NCBI RefSeq assembly: GCF_030816965.1
Contig: NZ_JAUSYQ010000002.1
Coordinates: 9,042,001-9,106,000 of the forward strand
Source: Streptomyces canus
Lineage (GTDB): Bacteria; Actinomycetota; Actinomycetes; Streptomycetales; Streptomycetaceae
Direction: 5' to 3'
DNA length: 64,000 nt
Shown: positions 32,929 to 41,421 of the stretch, in pieces
Position numbering within the stretch: position 1 is the stretch's first letter
Layout of the letters: each line of letters opens with the position of its first letter
Notes under the pieces: model-generated
What the model was told of the DNA's origin: nothing
Database searches by the model: none
The model's input: only the letters and a program-made list of their open reading frames with translations
Translations under genes and position numbers: made by a program

Positions 32929-34806
32929 TTGAAGTCGACGTCGAAGACGAACACGGACCGTGTCGTACCGGTCGCACCGAGTCGCGGTCGCCTCCGGCCG
33001 CTCGGCCTCGACGAGGTACGGATCACCGGCGGCTTCTGGGCCCGGCGCAGGGAGGCCAACGCCACCGCCACCCTCGACCACTGCCGCGACTGGATGGAAC
33101 GCGTCGGCTGGACCGCCAACTTCGGCGCACCCGTGGAGCAGCGGCGGGGACGGGAGTTCGCCGACTCCGACGTCTACAAGCTGCTCGAAGCGATGGCCTG
33201 GGCAGGCACCGGCTCCGACACGATCACCGAGACGATCGCCACCGCCCAGGAACCCGACGGCTACCTCAACACCGCCTTCGGCCGCCCCGGCCAGCAGCCC
33301 CGCTACAGCGACCTCGAATGGGGCCACGAGCTGTACTGCTACGGGCACTTGATCCAGGCGGGCGTGGCGGAGATCCGCACCCGTGGCGAGGGCGAGCTGG
33401 CGAAGATCGCCCAGCGGGCCGCCGATCACGTGTGCGCCACCTTCGGCCCCGGCGGCATCGACGGCGTGTGCGGACATCCCGAGATCGAGACCGCCCTGGT
33501 CGAACTGGCCCGAGCGACCGGCGAACAGCGCTACCTCGACCAGGCGGCACTGTTCATCGACCGCCGAGGCCGAGGCAGTCTCGCCGACGGCGAGTTCGGC
33601 CGCGCCTACTACCAGGACGACCTGCCCGTCCGGCAGGCCCCTGTCCTGCGCGGCCACGCCGTCCGGGCCCTCTACCTCGCGGCCGGCGCTGTAGACGTCG
33701 CCGTGGAGACGGGGGACGAGGACCTCCTGGCGGCCGTCGTACGGCAGTGGGAGACCACGGTCGCCCGACGCACCTACCTGACCGGCGGCATGGGCTCCCA
33801 CCACCGCGACGAGTCCTTCGGCGACGACTTCGTCCTCCCACCCGACCGCGCCTACTCGGAGACATGCGCCGCCGTCGCCTCCGTGATGCTCAGCTGGCGA
33901 CTCCTCCTCGCCACCGGCGAACCCCGCTTCGCCGACCTCGCCGAACGGACCCTGTTCAACGTCGTGGCGACCTCACCCTCCGAGGACGGCCGCTCCTTCT
34001 TCTACGCCAACACCCTGCACCGCCGCCGACGCGGCACCGTCCCGGCGGCGGACGCCGTGAGCCCACGTGCCGAATCGAGCCTGCGTGCCCCCTGGTTCGC
34101 GGTGTCCTGCTGCCCGACCAACGTGGCCCGCACCCTGGCCCTGCTGCCCGCGTATCTGGCTTCCGTCGACGACCACGGCATCCAGCTCCACCAGTACGCG
34201 GACGCCGAGATCTCCGTCGACCACGTCGCCCTGCGCGTCCGCACCGACTACCCGTCCGACGGGACCGTGACCGTACGGATCACCCGGTCCCCGGACCGTC
34301 CATGGACCCTGTCCCTGCGCGTCCCGGCGTGGACGGAGGGGGCCACGGCCCGGCTGGTCGACGCGGACGGAACCCGTCGCACCGTCGTCCCGGGCACGGC
34401 GACGGTCACCCGCGTCTTCCGCCCGGGCGACGAGATCCGGCTCGAACTGCCCGTCGCCCCGCGCTGGATCGGGCCGGACCCCCGCATCGACGCGGTGCGC
34501 GGCACGGTCGCCGTCCAGCGCGGCCCCCTGGTGTACTGCGCCGAGTCGGTGGACCTGCCGGACGGACGGGAGGTCGACGCCGTGCGGGTGGACATCGCCG
34601 CCGAGCCGGTGGACGGTCCGGACGACACGGTCGTGGCGCCGGGTGAACTCGCCGAGCCGCACGACGAGGTGTGGCCGTACCGGCCACCGGACCGGGCCGA
34701 GGCGCCCGCCGCCCGGCGGCAGGGGATCGTGCTGGTGCCGTACCACTCCTGGGCGAACCGCGGCCCGTCGACGATGCGTGTGTGGCTGCCGACTACCCGG
34801 CGCTGA
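32929..34806 (+). CDS. Cytoplasmic beta-L-arabinofuranosidase (GH127/DUF1680)
   Basis: 625 residues without a signal peptide. It matches GH127 enzymes such as Bifidobacterium HypBA1. The family's acidic and zinc-thiolate residues can be placed: E295 (HRDES), E311 and C313 (SETCA), C394-C395 (VSCCPTN). The 16-residue spacing between E295 and E311 equals that of HypBA1 E322/E338, where the cysteine next to zinc is the nucleophile. It would release beta-L-arabinofuranose from imported short arabinosides. The TTG start has AAGGGA seven bases upstream, four bases after the permease stop. Confidence 0.88.
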   Translation: MKSTSKTNTDRVVPVAPSRGRLRPLGLDEVRITGGFWARRREANATATLDHCRDWMERVGWTANFGAPVEQRRGREFADSDVYKLLEAMAWAGTGSDTITETIATAQEPDGYLNTAFGRPGQQPRYSDLEWGHELYCYGHLIQAGVAEIRTRGEGELAKIAQRAADHVCATFGPGGIDGVCGHPEIETALVELARATGEQRYLDQAALFIDRRGRGSLADGEFGRAYYQDDLPVRQAPVLRGHAVRALYLAAGAVDVAVETGDEDLLAAVVRQWETTVARRTYLTGGMGSHHRDESFGDDFVLPPDRAYSETCAAVASVMLSWRLLLATGEPRFADLAERTLFNVVATSPSEDGRSFFYANTLHRRRRGTVPAADAVSPRAESSLRAPWFAVSCCPTNVARTLALLPAYLASVDDHGIQLHQYADAEISVDHVALRVRTDYPSDGTVTVRITRSPDRPWTLSLRVPAWTEGATARLVDADGTRRTVVPGTATVTRVFRPGDEIRLELPVAPRWIGPDPRIDAVRGTVAVQRGPLVYCAESVDLPDGREVDAVRVDIAAEPVDGPDDTVVAPGELAEPHDEVWPYRPPDRAEAPAARRQGIVLVPYHSWANRGPSTMRVWLPTTRR

Positions 34807-34807
34807 C

Positions 34808-34991
34808 AAGGACCGGCACGGACGAGGACCGGCACGGACGAGGACCGGCACGGACGAGGACCAGCAGAGACGAGGACCGGCACAGACGAGGACCGGCACA
34901 GACGAGGACCGGCACGGACGAGGACCGGCAGAGACGAGGACCGGCACAGACGAGGACCCCCACAGACGACGACCCCCACAGACGAGACCGA
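34808..34991 (+). repeat. 16-bp tandem repeat, ten full units plus partial ends
   Basis: The unit GACGAGGACCGGCACG is repeated head to tail from 34821 to 34980 with a partial copy before and after. Units differ mainly at the last base (G or A) and at CAC/CAG/CCC positions; the last two are most diverged. It begins two bases after the GH127 stop and ends near the Shine-Dalgarno of the next gene. The 16-base period is not a codon multiple, so it is unlikely to be decayed coding repeats. Confidence 0.95.
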
Positions 34992-35007
34992 CGATCGGAG
35001 AACCGGC

Positions 35008-37116
35008 ATGTCCCAGCCCCCCACCCGCAGACGCGTGTTGGGCCTGGCCGCTGCGACAGCGGCCGCCGTGCCCCTCGCGCAGATCGCCACCCCGTCCTAC
35101 GCCGCTGCGGCGCCCGACTGGCCGGTGCAGCCCTTCCCGCTCGGCCAAGTGACCCTCGGCGAGGGCGTGTTCCGCCGCAAGCGCGACCTCATGCTCGACT
35201 ACGCCCGCTCCTACCCCGCCGACCGCATCCTGGCCGTCTTCCGCGCCAACGCGGGCCTCGACAGCCGGGGCGCCCGGCCGCCCGGCGGCTGGGAGACCGC
35301 CGACGGCAACCTGCGCGGCCACTACGGCGGCCACTTCCTGACCCTCGTCGCCCAGGCGTACGCCGGTACCCAGGAGACCGCCCTCAAGGCCAAGCTGGAC
35401 TACCTGGTCACCGCGCTGGACGAGTGCCGGCAGGCCTTCGCGGAGCACGGCTCACCGAAACCGAGTCATCCGGGCTATCTGGCGGCGTACCCGGAGACGC
35501 AGTTCATCCTGCTGGAGAGCTACACGACGTACCCCACGATCTGGGCGCCGTACTACACCTGTCACAAGATCATGCGAGGCCTGCTCGACGCGCACACCCT
35601 GGGCGGCAGCCAGCAAGCGCTGCGGATGGCCTCAGCGATGGGCGACTGGGTGCACAGCCGCCTGAGCCGGCTGTCCAAGGCCCAGTTGGAGCGCATGTGG
35701 TCGATCTACATCGCCGGTGAGTACGGCGGAATGAACGAGGTGCTGGCCGACCTGTACGCCCTCACCGGACGCCCCGCACACCTCGCGGCCGCCCGCTGCT
35801 TCGACAACACCGCCTTACTGGACGCCTGTGCCGAGAACCGGGACATCCTCGACGGGCGGCACGCCAACCAGCACATCCCCCAGTTCACCGGCTACCTCCG
35901 GCTGTTCGACCACACCGGTGAGCAGCGGTACGCCGCCGCGGCCCGTAACTTCTGGGGCATGGTCGCAGGCCCCCGCACCTACAGCCTGGGCGGCACAGGA
36001 CAGGGCGAGATGTTCCGGGCCCGGGGCGCCGTCGCGGCCACCCTGGGCGACAACAACGCCGAGACCTGCGCGACGTACAACATGCTCAAGCTGAGCCGCG
36101 GGCTCTTCTTCCACGACCCGGACCCCGCGTACACCGACTACTACGAGCGAGGCCTGACCAACCACATCCTCGCCTCCCGCCGGGACGCTGCCAGTACGAG
36201 CAGCCCGGAGGCCACCTACTTCGTCGGGATGGGCCCCGGGGTGGTGCGCGCGTACGACAACACCGGAACCTGCTGCGGCGGCACCGGCATGGAGAACCAC
36301 ACCAAGTACCAGGACTCGATCTACTTCCGCTCCGCCGACGGCACCGCCCTGTACGTCAACCTCCACGTCGCCTCGACCCTGCGCTGGCCGGAACGCGGGC
36401 TCGTCGTCGAGCAGACGAGCGCCTATCCGTACGAGGGCGTGCGCACCCTGACCTTCCGCGAGGGCGGCGGCACACTGGATCTGAAGCTCCGCATCCCCTC
36501 CTGGGCCACGACAGGCGTCACCGTCACGGTCAACGGCGTACGGCAGCGGGTCGCGGCGGTGCCGGGCAGCTACCTCACCCTGAACCGGGACTGGCGGACC
36601 GGCGACCGGGTCGGTCTCTCGACCCCCTACCGCCTGCGCGTCGAGCGGGCCCCGGACGATCCGACGGTCCAGTCGCTCTTCCACGGCCCGGTCCTGCTGG
36701 TCGCTCAGAGCCCGGCCACGACCTTCCGGGAGTTCTCCTTATACAAGGACCTCACACTCCGCGGCGACCTCGCCGACGCGATCCGCCCCGAGGGCCGCCC
36801 GCTGCACTTCACCACGCACGGCCTCATCCTCGCCCCCTTCCACCTCGCGGACGACACCCGCTACCACGCCTACTTCAAACGCGTCGAACCGCTCATCCTC
36901 TTCGGCCGGACCGACTCGGGCGTCCCGAACCGCGCCCGCGGCGACGGCCTGACCTTCCTCGACGTGCTCTGGGCACAGGCGCCTTTCGCGTCCTCGGGAG
37001 TGTTCGTGCAGGCGGTACGCGCTCTTGCCGATACCTGGGCCGTGAAAGGGCTGTTGAGCACCACCGAACGGGACCGGGTGATCACCGCCGCGCAGAACTC
37101 GGGCCTCAGGCGCTGA
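35008..37116 (+). CDS. Tat-exported DUF1680 glycosidase (GH127/GH146-like)
   Basis: 702 residues with a twin-arginine leader (TRRRVLGLAAATAAAVPLA, cleaved near YAAAA). The helical-toroid domain has the DUF1680 catalytic elements: E334 (GQGEMF), E352-C354 (NNAETCATYNMLKL) and C422-C423 (NTGTCCGGTGMENH). A C-terminal beta domain follows. It is the probable extracellular counterpart of the upstream GH127 enzyme, acting on beta-L-arabinofuranosyl chains of plant cell-wall glycoproteins or pectin (inference from family). It overlaps the convergent GH43-like gene by 11 bases. Confidence 0.87.
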   Translation: MSQPPTRRRVLGLAAATAAAVPLAQIATPSYAAAAPDWPVQPFPLGQVTLGEGVFRRKRDLMLDYARSYPADRILAVFRANAGLDSRGARPPGGWETADGNLRGHYGGHFLTLVAQAYAGTQETALKAKLDYLVTALDECRQAFAEHGSPKPSHPGYLAAYPETQFILLESYTTYPTIWAPYYTCHKIMRGLLDAHTLGGSQQALRMASAMGDWVHSRLSRLSKAQLERMWSIYIAGEYGGMNEVLADLYALTGRPAHLAAARCFDNTALLDACAENRDILDGRHANQHIPQFTGYLRLFDHTGEQRYAAAARNFWGMVAGPRTYSLGGTGQGEMFRARGAVAATLGDNNAETCATYNMLKLSRGLFFHDPDPAYTDYYERGLTNHILASRRDAASTSSPEATYFVGMGPGVVRAYDNTGTCCGGTGMENHTKYQDSIYFRSADGTALYVNLHVASTLRWPERGLVVEQTSAYPYEGVRTLTFREGGGTLDLKLRIPSWATTGVTVTVNGVRQRVAAVPGSYLTLNRDWRTGDRVGLSTPYRLRVERAPDDPTVQSLFHGPVLLVAQSPATTFREFSLYKDLTLRGDLADAIRPEGRPLHFTTHGLILAPFHLADDTRYHAYFKRVEPLILFGRTDSGVPNRARGDGLTFLDVLWAQAPFASSGVFVQAVRALADTWAVKGLLSTTERDRVITAAQNSGLRR

Positions 37117-38161
37117 TGTCGTCGCCGTCCAGGTCGGTGCACTGCCGCAGCACCCGCAGCTCGTCACCCTCGACCCGCATCTCGTACAGCTTCCCGCGCG
37201 CGTTCTCGAAGGGACGGTGAAGGATCATCATCAGCCGGCCGTCGAAGGTCCGGAACAGCATCCCGTGCCCGCTGTCGTCCCGGACCAGCGGCCGGCGCTG
37301 CTCCCAGGGGCCGGTCAGCTCACCGGACTTGGAGACGGCGTAGGTCTGCACGTAACCGCCGCTGACGGTGCCGTCCGGCCCGGCCGTGTTCTTCTCGTAC
37401 GTCGACCACAGCATGAGGAGGGCACCGTCAGGGGTGCGGTGGAGCTGCGGGCCGTCGGTGACGTAGGGCGCGAGCTGGTGCGGTACGCCCGCGGGGATCT
37501 GCTCACCGAGCCAGAACGCGTCCGAGCCCTTGAACAGAAAGACGGGTTCGCCGACCGTTCCGGTCAGATCGGGAGCCAACCGGACGGCTTCGATCGTCCC
37601 GTCGACGGTTTGCAGCCACTCGTGCGCGTACACCATCCAGGGCTGCCCGGCCGGATCGACGTGGAGCGTGCCGTCGAGGGTCATGAGACGTGCGGGCGGA
37701 GTGGGCCCGGACGGGTCGACGGCGGTGAAGGGCCCGAGCAGCGAGTCGGACACGGCGGTGATCGTGCCGCGCGCATGGTTCGGCAGCTGGAAGGGCGTGC
37801 CCCACCGCCCGGCCGGCGGCACCGGCAGCACCCGGCCCTCGTCGTGCAGCGTGGTGAACAGGTAGTACCTGCCACCCCACGCGTGCACCTCCGGCGCCCA
37901 CCCGCCGTCCCGTGCCCAGATCCCCTCCTGCTCGTCCGTCCGGAACACGACGACGGGCCGCGCCCAGTCCCGCAGATCCCGACTGCGGTAGACCATCGTC
38001 CCGACGCCCTCCACACCCGACACGGACGGTTCGTTGGAGGTGTAGAGGTAGTACGTCCGCGTCTCGGCATCGGCGACGACGAACGGATCGTGCAACGGCA
38101 TGTCGGGCAGCCGCAGGGGCTCGGTCTCGGTCACGGCTGCACGATACGTGTCCGTCGTCAT
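37106..38161 (-). CDS. GH43-like glycosidase, cytoplasmic
   Basis: About 351 residues with a five-bladed propeller like GH43 and related arabinanases or xylosidases. The acids are visible in MPLHDPFVVAD, DGTLHVDPAGQPWMVYAHEWLQ, and the late GHGMLFRTFDGRLMMILHRP blade. No signal peptide is seen, so it probably acts on imported oligosaccharides. The start is uncertain: ATG 38161, GTG 38134 and ATG 38101 all lack a Shine-Dalgarno. GTG 38134 has TATCGT six bases upstream and could be a leaderless start. Confidence 0.78.
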   Translation of the reverse strand: MTTDTYRAAVTETEPLRLPDMPLHDPFVVADAETRTYYLYTSNEPSVSGVEGVGTMVYRSRDLRDWARPVVVFRTDEQEGIWARDGGWAPEVHAWGGRYYLFTTLHDEGRVLPVPPAGRWGTPFQLPNHARGTITAVSDSLLGPFTAVDPSGPTPPARLMTLDGTLHVDPAGQPWMVYAHEWLQTVDGTIEAVRLAPDLTGTVGEPVFLFKGSDAFWLGEQIPAGVPHQLAPYVTDGPQLHRTPDGALLMLWSTYEKNTAGPDGTVSGGYVQTYAVSKSGELTGPWEQRRPLVRDDSGHGMLFRTFDGRLMMILHRPFENARGKLYEMRVEGDELRVLRQCTDLDGDDISA

Positions 38162-38652
38162 CAGCGGGCCGGCGAGGATCTCGTGCGCGGCGACGGCCAT
38201 GAGCCACTCGTCGGTGTCGGTCACGTCCAGGGTCGCGAGGGGTCGGGCCGTCGGGTGCCACAGGCCCATGGTCGTGGTCCCGGAGACCGTGGTGAGGGCG
38301 AGCCGGTGGGCCTGCGGTGACCTCGCCGCACCGGCCGGCCACCCGGTCCTCGACCGCGGGCTGCCGCTGGCGTTCGGCGGCCTCGAACCGCGCCAGGGCG
38401 GCGCCCGTCGCCTCCTGCTGTCCGAGGGCTGACCGCGGATCCCGCGACGAGCCCGCTCCGTCGATCCGCTCCTGGAGTTCGTACCGGCGGCTGGTCGCCT
38501 CGGCCAGACCCTGCGCCGCTTCGGCGAACTCCACCATGGCGTCCGGGCGTTCGGCCGGAGTGACGACCCGGGGGATCTCCCCGGCGGCGCGCGGGACCGC
38601 GGCCAGGTAGGCGTCGCCGCGCCGACGCAGTGCGCCGCGGTTGCGCTGGTGG
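38162..38652 (-). other. Unassigned stretch with coding-like but broken frames
   Basis: Between the GH43-like gene and the DUF1905 gene no intact gene fits. On the minus strand about 38250-38640 reads as a helical, coiled-coil-like segment (for example LRRRGDAYLAAVP, AMVEFAEAAQGLAEATSRRYELQERI, ALARFEAAERQRQPAVEDR). About 38160-38300 in another frame reads GLWHPTARPLATLDVTDTDEWLMAVAAHEILAG. Both have coding-type composition. They may be one decayed or frameshifted gene, which I do not recognise. Confidence 0.4.
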
Positions 38653-38936
38653 CTAGAAGCGGACCGTCATCTCCACCCGCCGTCCCCCGCGTCGAGCCCC
38701 TCCGGCCCCCGCACCGCGTTCTTGAGCGGCAGCAGATAGCCGCCGTCCTTCGGGAACAGCGACGTCGTGAAGGTGACCTCACCGATCCGGGCCTCGACCG
38801 GGATCACGCCCCAGCCGTACGTGGCCATCAGGGCCACCTCACCGATGTCGGCGGACTCCTGGTCGGGCACCGGGACGAAGTAGTAGGGCGCCGGGCCGCG
38901 CCATTCGATCACCCGGCCGGTGAAGGTGAGCTGCAT
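38653..38936 (-). CDS. DUF1905 protein with a frameshift at its C-terminus
   Basis: The N-terminal 80 residues match DUF1905 well (MQLTFTGRVIEWRGPAPYYFVPVPDQES, LMATYGWGVIPVEARIGEVTFTTSLFPKDGGYLLPLKNAVRG). As written, the frame ends GDGGWR at a TGA near 38667. Restoring one missing base (or removing two) after GLDAGD gives ...RVEMTVRF and TAG at 38653-38655, the usual ending for this family. The function of DUF1905 is unknown. It lies 24 bases after the TetR gene on the same strand. Confidence 0.68.
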
Positions 38937-38960
38937 CGGACCCCCGTTGCGCAGAAGACG

Positions 38961-39638
38961 TCAGGAACCGTTGTACCGCGCCGCGATGTCCGTGAGATAA
39001 CCGCGCAGCATGATCTTGGTCTCCTCGAGCAGCGCAGCGTCCCCCTTCGTTTCCCGGCGGAAGGCCTCCTGGGCGAGGGCGTCGGCGGCGAGGATCGCGG
39101 CGTGGCAGACGCGGGCGAGGGTCTCGTCGTCCTCGGCGAGCTGCAGGGCGAGCAGGATGCGGCGGATCCCGTCGGCCATCCGGCGCTTGTGCTCGCGGTC
39201 CGCGGTCCGGGTCCGCTCGGTCAGTCCGCTGCCGAACCACAGGGCGCGGAAGCCGTGTTCGGTGCGGTAGATCTCCGTGTACGCGTCGATGAGCACGCCG
39301 ACCGGGTCCTCCCAGCGCTCGGCGGCCGCGGCCTCGACGAGCGCGTCCATCGCCGCTTCCAGCTTGGCGAAGTAGCCGGCCGCGAGCGCGTCGATGATCG
39401 CCCCGCGATCGGGCAGGTACTGGTACAGCGAGCCGACCGACACCCGCGCCTCGGACGCGATCCGGGTCGTGGTGAGCGACTCGACACCCTCCTCGACCAG
39501 GATGCGCTCCGCGGCTTCGAGAACCCTGGCCAAACGGGCCCGGCTGCGGGCCTGTTGGGGAGTGCGGCGCAGGGCGGTGACCCACGCGGCCGGGTCGGCG
39601 TCCGGGGTGGACTCAGCCACGGGACGACCTTCGCTCAC
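38961..39638 (-). CDS. TetR-family transcriptional regulator
   Basis: 225 residues. The TetR HTH is at about 32-80 (RLARVLEAAERILVEEGVESLTTTRIASEARVSVGSLYQYLPDRGAIIDAL), followed by an all-helical ligand domain with RTEHGFRALWFGSGLTERT typical of a large actinobacterial TetR subgroup. The start is GTG 39638 with GGAGG eleven bases upstream. It is divergent, with a 62-base gap, from the class II aldolase-PfkB pair, which is its most likely target. Confidence 0.88.
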   Translation of the reverse strand: MSEGRPVAESTPDADPAAWVTALRRTPQQARSRARLARVLEAAERILVEEGVESLTTTRIASEARVSVGSLYQYLPDRGAIIDALAAGYFAKLEAAMDALVEAAAAERWEDPVGVLIDAYTEIYRTEHGFRALWFGSGLTERTRTADREHKRRMADGIRRILLALQLAEDDETLARVCHAAILAADALAQEAFRRETKGDAALLEETKIMLRGYLTDIAARYNGS

Positions 39639-39682
39639 TCACGTGACAACCTCCGAACGTGAACGTGACTTTGTTTCAGGTT

Positions 39683-39688
39683 TAGGTT
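39683..39688 (+). promoter_or_regulatory. Candidate -10 element TAGGTT, near-leaderless aldolase transcript
   Basis: TAGGTT matches the Streptomyces TAGRRT -10 consensus. Transcription would start about 39695, only a few bases before the ATG at 39701, and no Shine-Dalgarno precedes that ATG. A near-leaderless message is therefore likely. No clear -35 is seen. Confidence 0.4.
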
Positions 39689-39700
39689 AGCGTCGCGCGC

Positions 39701-40378
39701 ATGACCGACTCAAGCCCGGTGCTGAGCGAGGAGCGGGCCGCCGTGGCGGACGCCTGCCGCCGTCTGGGGGCCGAGGGCCTGCTCATCGGTACGGCGGGCA
39801 ATGTCAGCGTGCGCGTCGAGGACCACGTGGCGATCACCGCGACCGGCGCCGTCCTGGCCGAGCTCACCCCGGACCAGGTGACCGTGGTGGACCTCGACGG
39901 AGAGATCGCGGCCGGAAGCCTGCTGCCCACCTCGGAGCTCGACCTCCACCTGGGCGTCTACCGCCGCTACGGCACCGCCGCCGTGGTGCACACCCACGCC
40001 CCGATGGCCACCGCGCTCTCCCTCGTCCTCGACGAACTGCCCTGCGTCCACTACCAGTTGCTGGCCCTCGGCGGCACCGTCCGGGTCGCGCCGTACGCCA
40101 CCTTCGGCACCCCGGAACTGGCCGAGTCGGTCCTCGCCGCGCTGGAGGGGCGCGGTGCGGCCCTGATGGCCAACCACGGCGCGGTCACCCACGCCCCGAC
40201 CCTCGACAAGGCGGTCGAGCACGCGCTGCTCCTGGAGTGGGCCTGCGGTGTCTACCAGCGCGCGGCCGCCCTGGGACAGCCCCGCATCCTCGACGAACAG
40301 CAGCAGATCGCGGTGATCGAGGCCGCCCTCGCCCGCAACTACGGCACCACGCAATCCGCACAGGAGGGGAACCGATGA
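39701..40378 (+). CDS. Class II aldolase (fuculose-phosphate aldolase type)
   Basis: 225-residue zinc aldolase of the AraD/FucA family. The catalytic glutamate is in TSELDLHLGVYR, and the zinc ligands are in VVHTHAPMATALS (HxH) and MANHGAV. Cofactor-type residues GTAGNVSVRV are conserved. Such enzymes cleave ketose- or deoxyribulose-1-phosphates to dihydroxyacetone phosphate and an aldehyde. It is coupled by ATGA to the sugar kinase that follows; kinase plus aldolase suggests phosphorylation then cleavage of one pentose, deoxypentose or similar sugar. Confidence 0.9.
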   Translation: MTDSSPVLSEERAAVADACRRLGAEGLLIGTAGNVSVRVEDHVAITATGAVLAELTPDQVTVVDLDGEIAAGSLLPTSELDLHLGVYRRYGTAAVVHTHAPMATALSLVLDELPCVHYQLLALGGTVRVAPYATFGTPELAESVLAALEGRGAALMANHGAVTHAPTLDKAVEHALLLEWACGVYQRAAALGQPRILDEQQQIAVIEAALARNYGTTQSAQEGNR

Positions 40379-41313
40379 AGGCACAGAACGTCGTCACCAT
40401 GGGTGTGCACGTGCTCGACGTGCTGGTACGGCCGGTCGAGGAGATACCCGAGGGCCAGGGCGCGACCCTGGTCGAGGACATCCGCATGACCGCCGCCGGC
40501 ACGGCCGCGGGCACCGCCCTCACCCTCGCCAAGCTGGGCGCCTCGGTGCGCACCGCGGGGGCGATCGGCACCGACCCGACGGGCGACCTGCTCACGCAGC
40601 TGCTCGACAAGGCCGGGATCGACACCGCGTTGCTCGTGCGCCGTACCGACACCTCCACCTCCGCGACCGTCCTGCCCATCCGCCCCAACGGTGACCGCCC
40701 CACCCTCCACCTGCTCGGCGCCAACATCACCTACGGCCTCGACGACGTGTCCTGGGACGCGGTCGCCGAGGCGAGCCACCTGCACCTCGGCGGCCCCGAG
40801 CTGATCGGCGCAGAGGTCGCCACCCGCATCCTGGCGCACGCCAAGGACCACGGCGTCATCACCTCGGTGGACCTGCTCGCGCCGGGTGAGCTCGGCACCT
40901 TCGACCAGATCGAACCGCTGCTCCCGTACGTCGACTACCTGCTCCCCAACGAGGACCAGGTCCTCGGCTTCAGCGAGGAAGAGGACCTGGTGACCGGTGC
41001 GAAGAAGTTCCTGGCCGGGGGTGTGGGCCTGGTCGCGGTCACCCGTGGCGGCGACGGCGCCCTCCTGGTCACCGCCGAGGGCACGGAGACCATCCCCGCC
41101 TTCGAGGTCGAGGTCGTCGACACCACCGGCTGCGGCGACGCCTTCTCGGCGGGCTTCCTGCGCGGGGTGGGCCTGGGCCGTACGCCACGCGAGGCGGCGA
41201 TCCTGGGCAGTGCCGCGGCGGCGCTGGTGGCGCAGGGCCTGGGCAGCGACCACGGCGACTTCGACCTGGCGGAGGCCGACGAGTTCTCCATGACGAGCAA
41301 GACCCGCGCATAG
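40375..41313 (+). CDS. PfkB-family carbohydrate kinase
   Basis: 312-residue ribokinase-like enzyme. The N-terminal GVHVLDVLVRPVEEIPEGQ, the AAGTAAGTALTLAKLGA substrate region, and the C-terminal signature VVDTTGCGDAFSAGFLRG (catalytic Asp in GD) are visible. The family's usual GAGD is GCGD here. It phosphorylates a sugar or nucleoside. The ATG overlaps the aldolase stop (ATGA) with AGGAGGGG upstream, so stoichiometric coupling is likely. Confidence 0.9.
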   Translation: MKAQNVVTMGVHVLDVLVRPVEEIPEGQGATLVEDIRMTAAGTAAGTALTLAKLGASVRTAGAIGTDPTGDLLTQLLDKAGIDTALLVRRTDTSTSATVLPIRPNGDRPTLHLLGANITYGLDDVSWDAVAEASHLHLGGPELIGAEVATRILAHAKDHGVITSVDLLAPGELGTFDQIEPLLPYVDYLLPNEDQVLGFSEEEDLVTGAKKFLAGGVGLVAVTRGGDGALLVTAEGTETIPAFEVEVVDTTGCGDAFSAGFLRGVGLGRTPREAAILGSAAAALVAQGLGSDHGDFDLAEADEFSMTSKTRA

Positions 41314-41315
41314 GC

Positions 41316-41339
41316 CGCACACGAACGTCGCGGTGTGCG
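41316..41339 (+). terminator. Small hairpin after the PfkB kinase
   Basis: CGCACAC (41316-41322) and GTGTGCG (41333-41339) form a 7-bp stem with a 10-base loop directly after the stop codon. No T-run. Plausible terminator for the aldolase-kinase operon. Confidence 0.35.
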
Positions 41340-41421
41340 AGCGGTGCGGAATGGACGTGGGGCGACCGGTGTTGCGGCAGCATCGAGTTCGTACCGCGCC
41401 ACCGCACTCCCGGGAGTACCC

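Noticed and set aside
34808..34991. CRISPR array
   Set aside because: The repeats are contiguous 16-mers with no unique spacers and no cas genes.
37106..38782. Treating the minus-strand frame to 38782 as one long GH43 protein
   Set aside because: The first 200 residues are Arg/Ser/Pro-rich, antisense-like and unlike any GH43 N-terminus; conserved sequence begins near 38134-38161.
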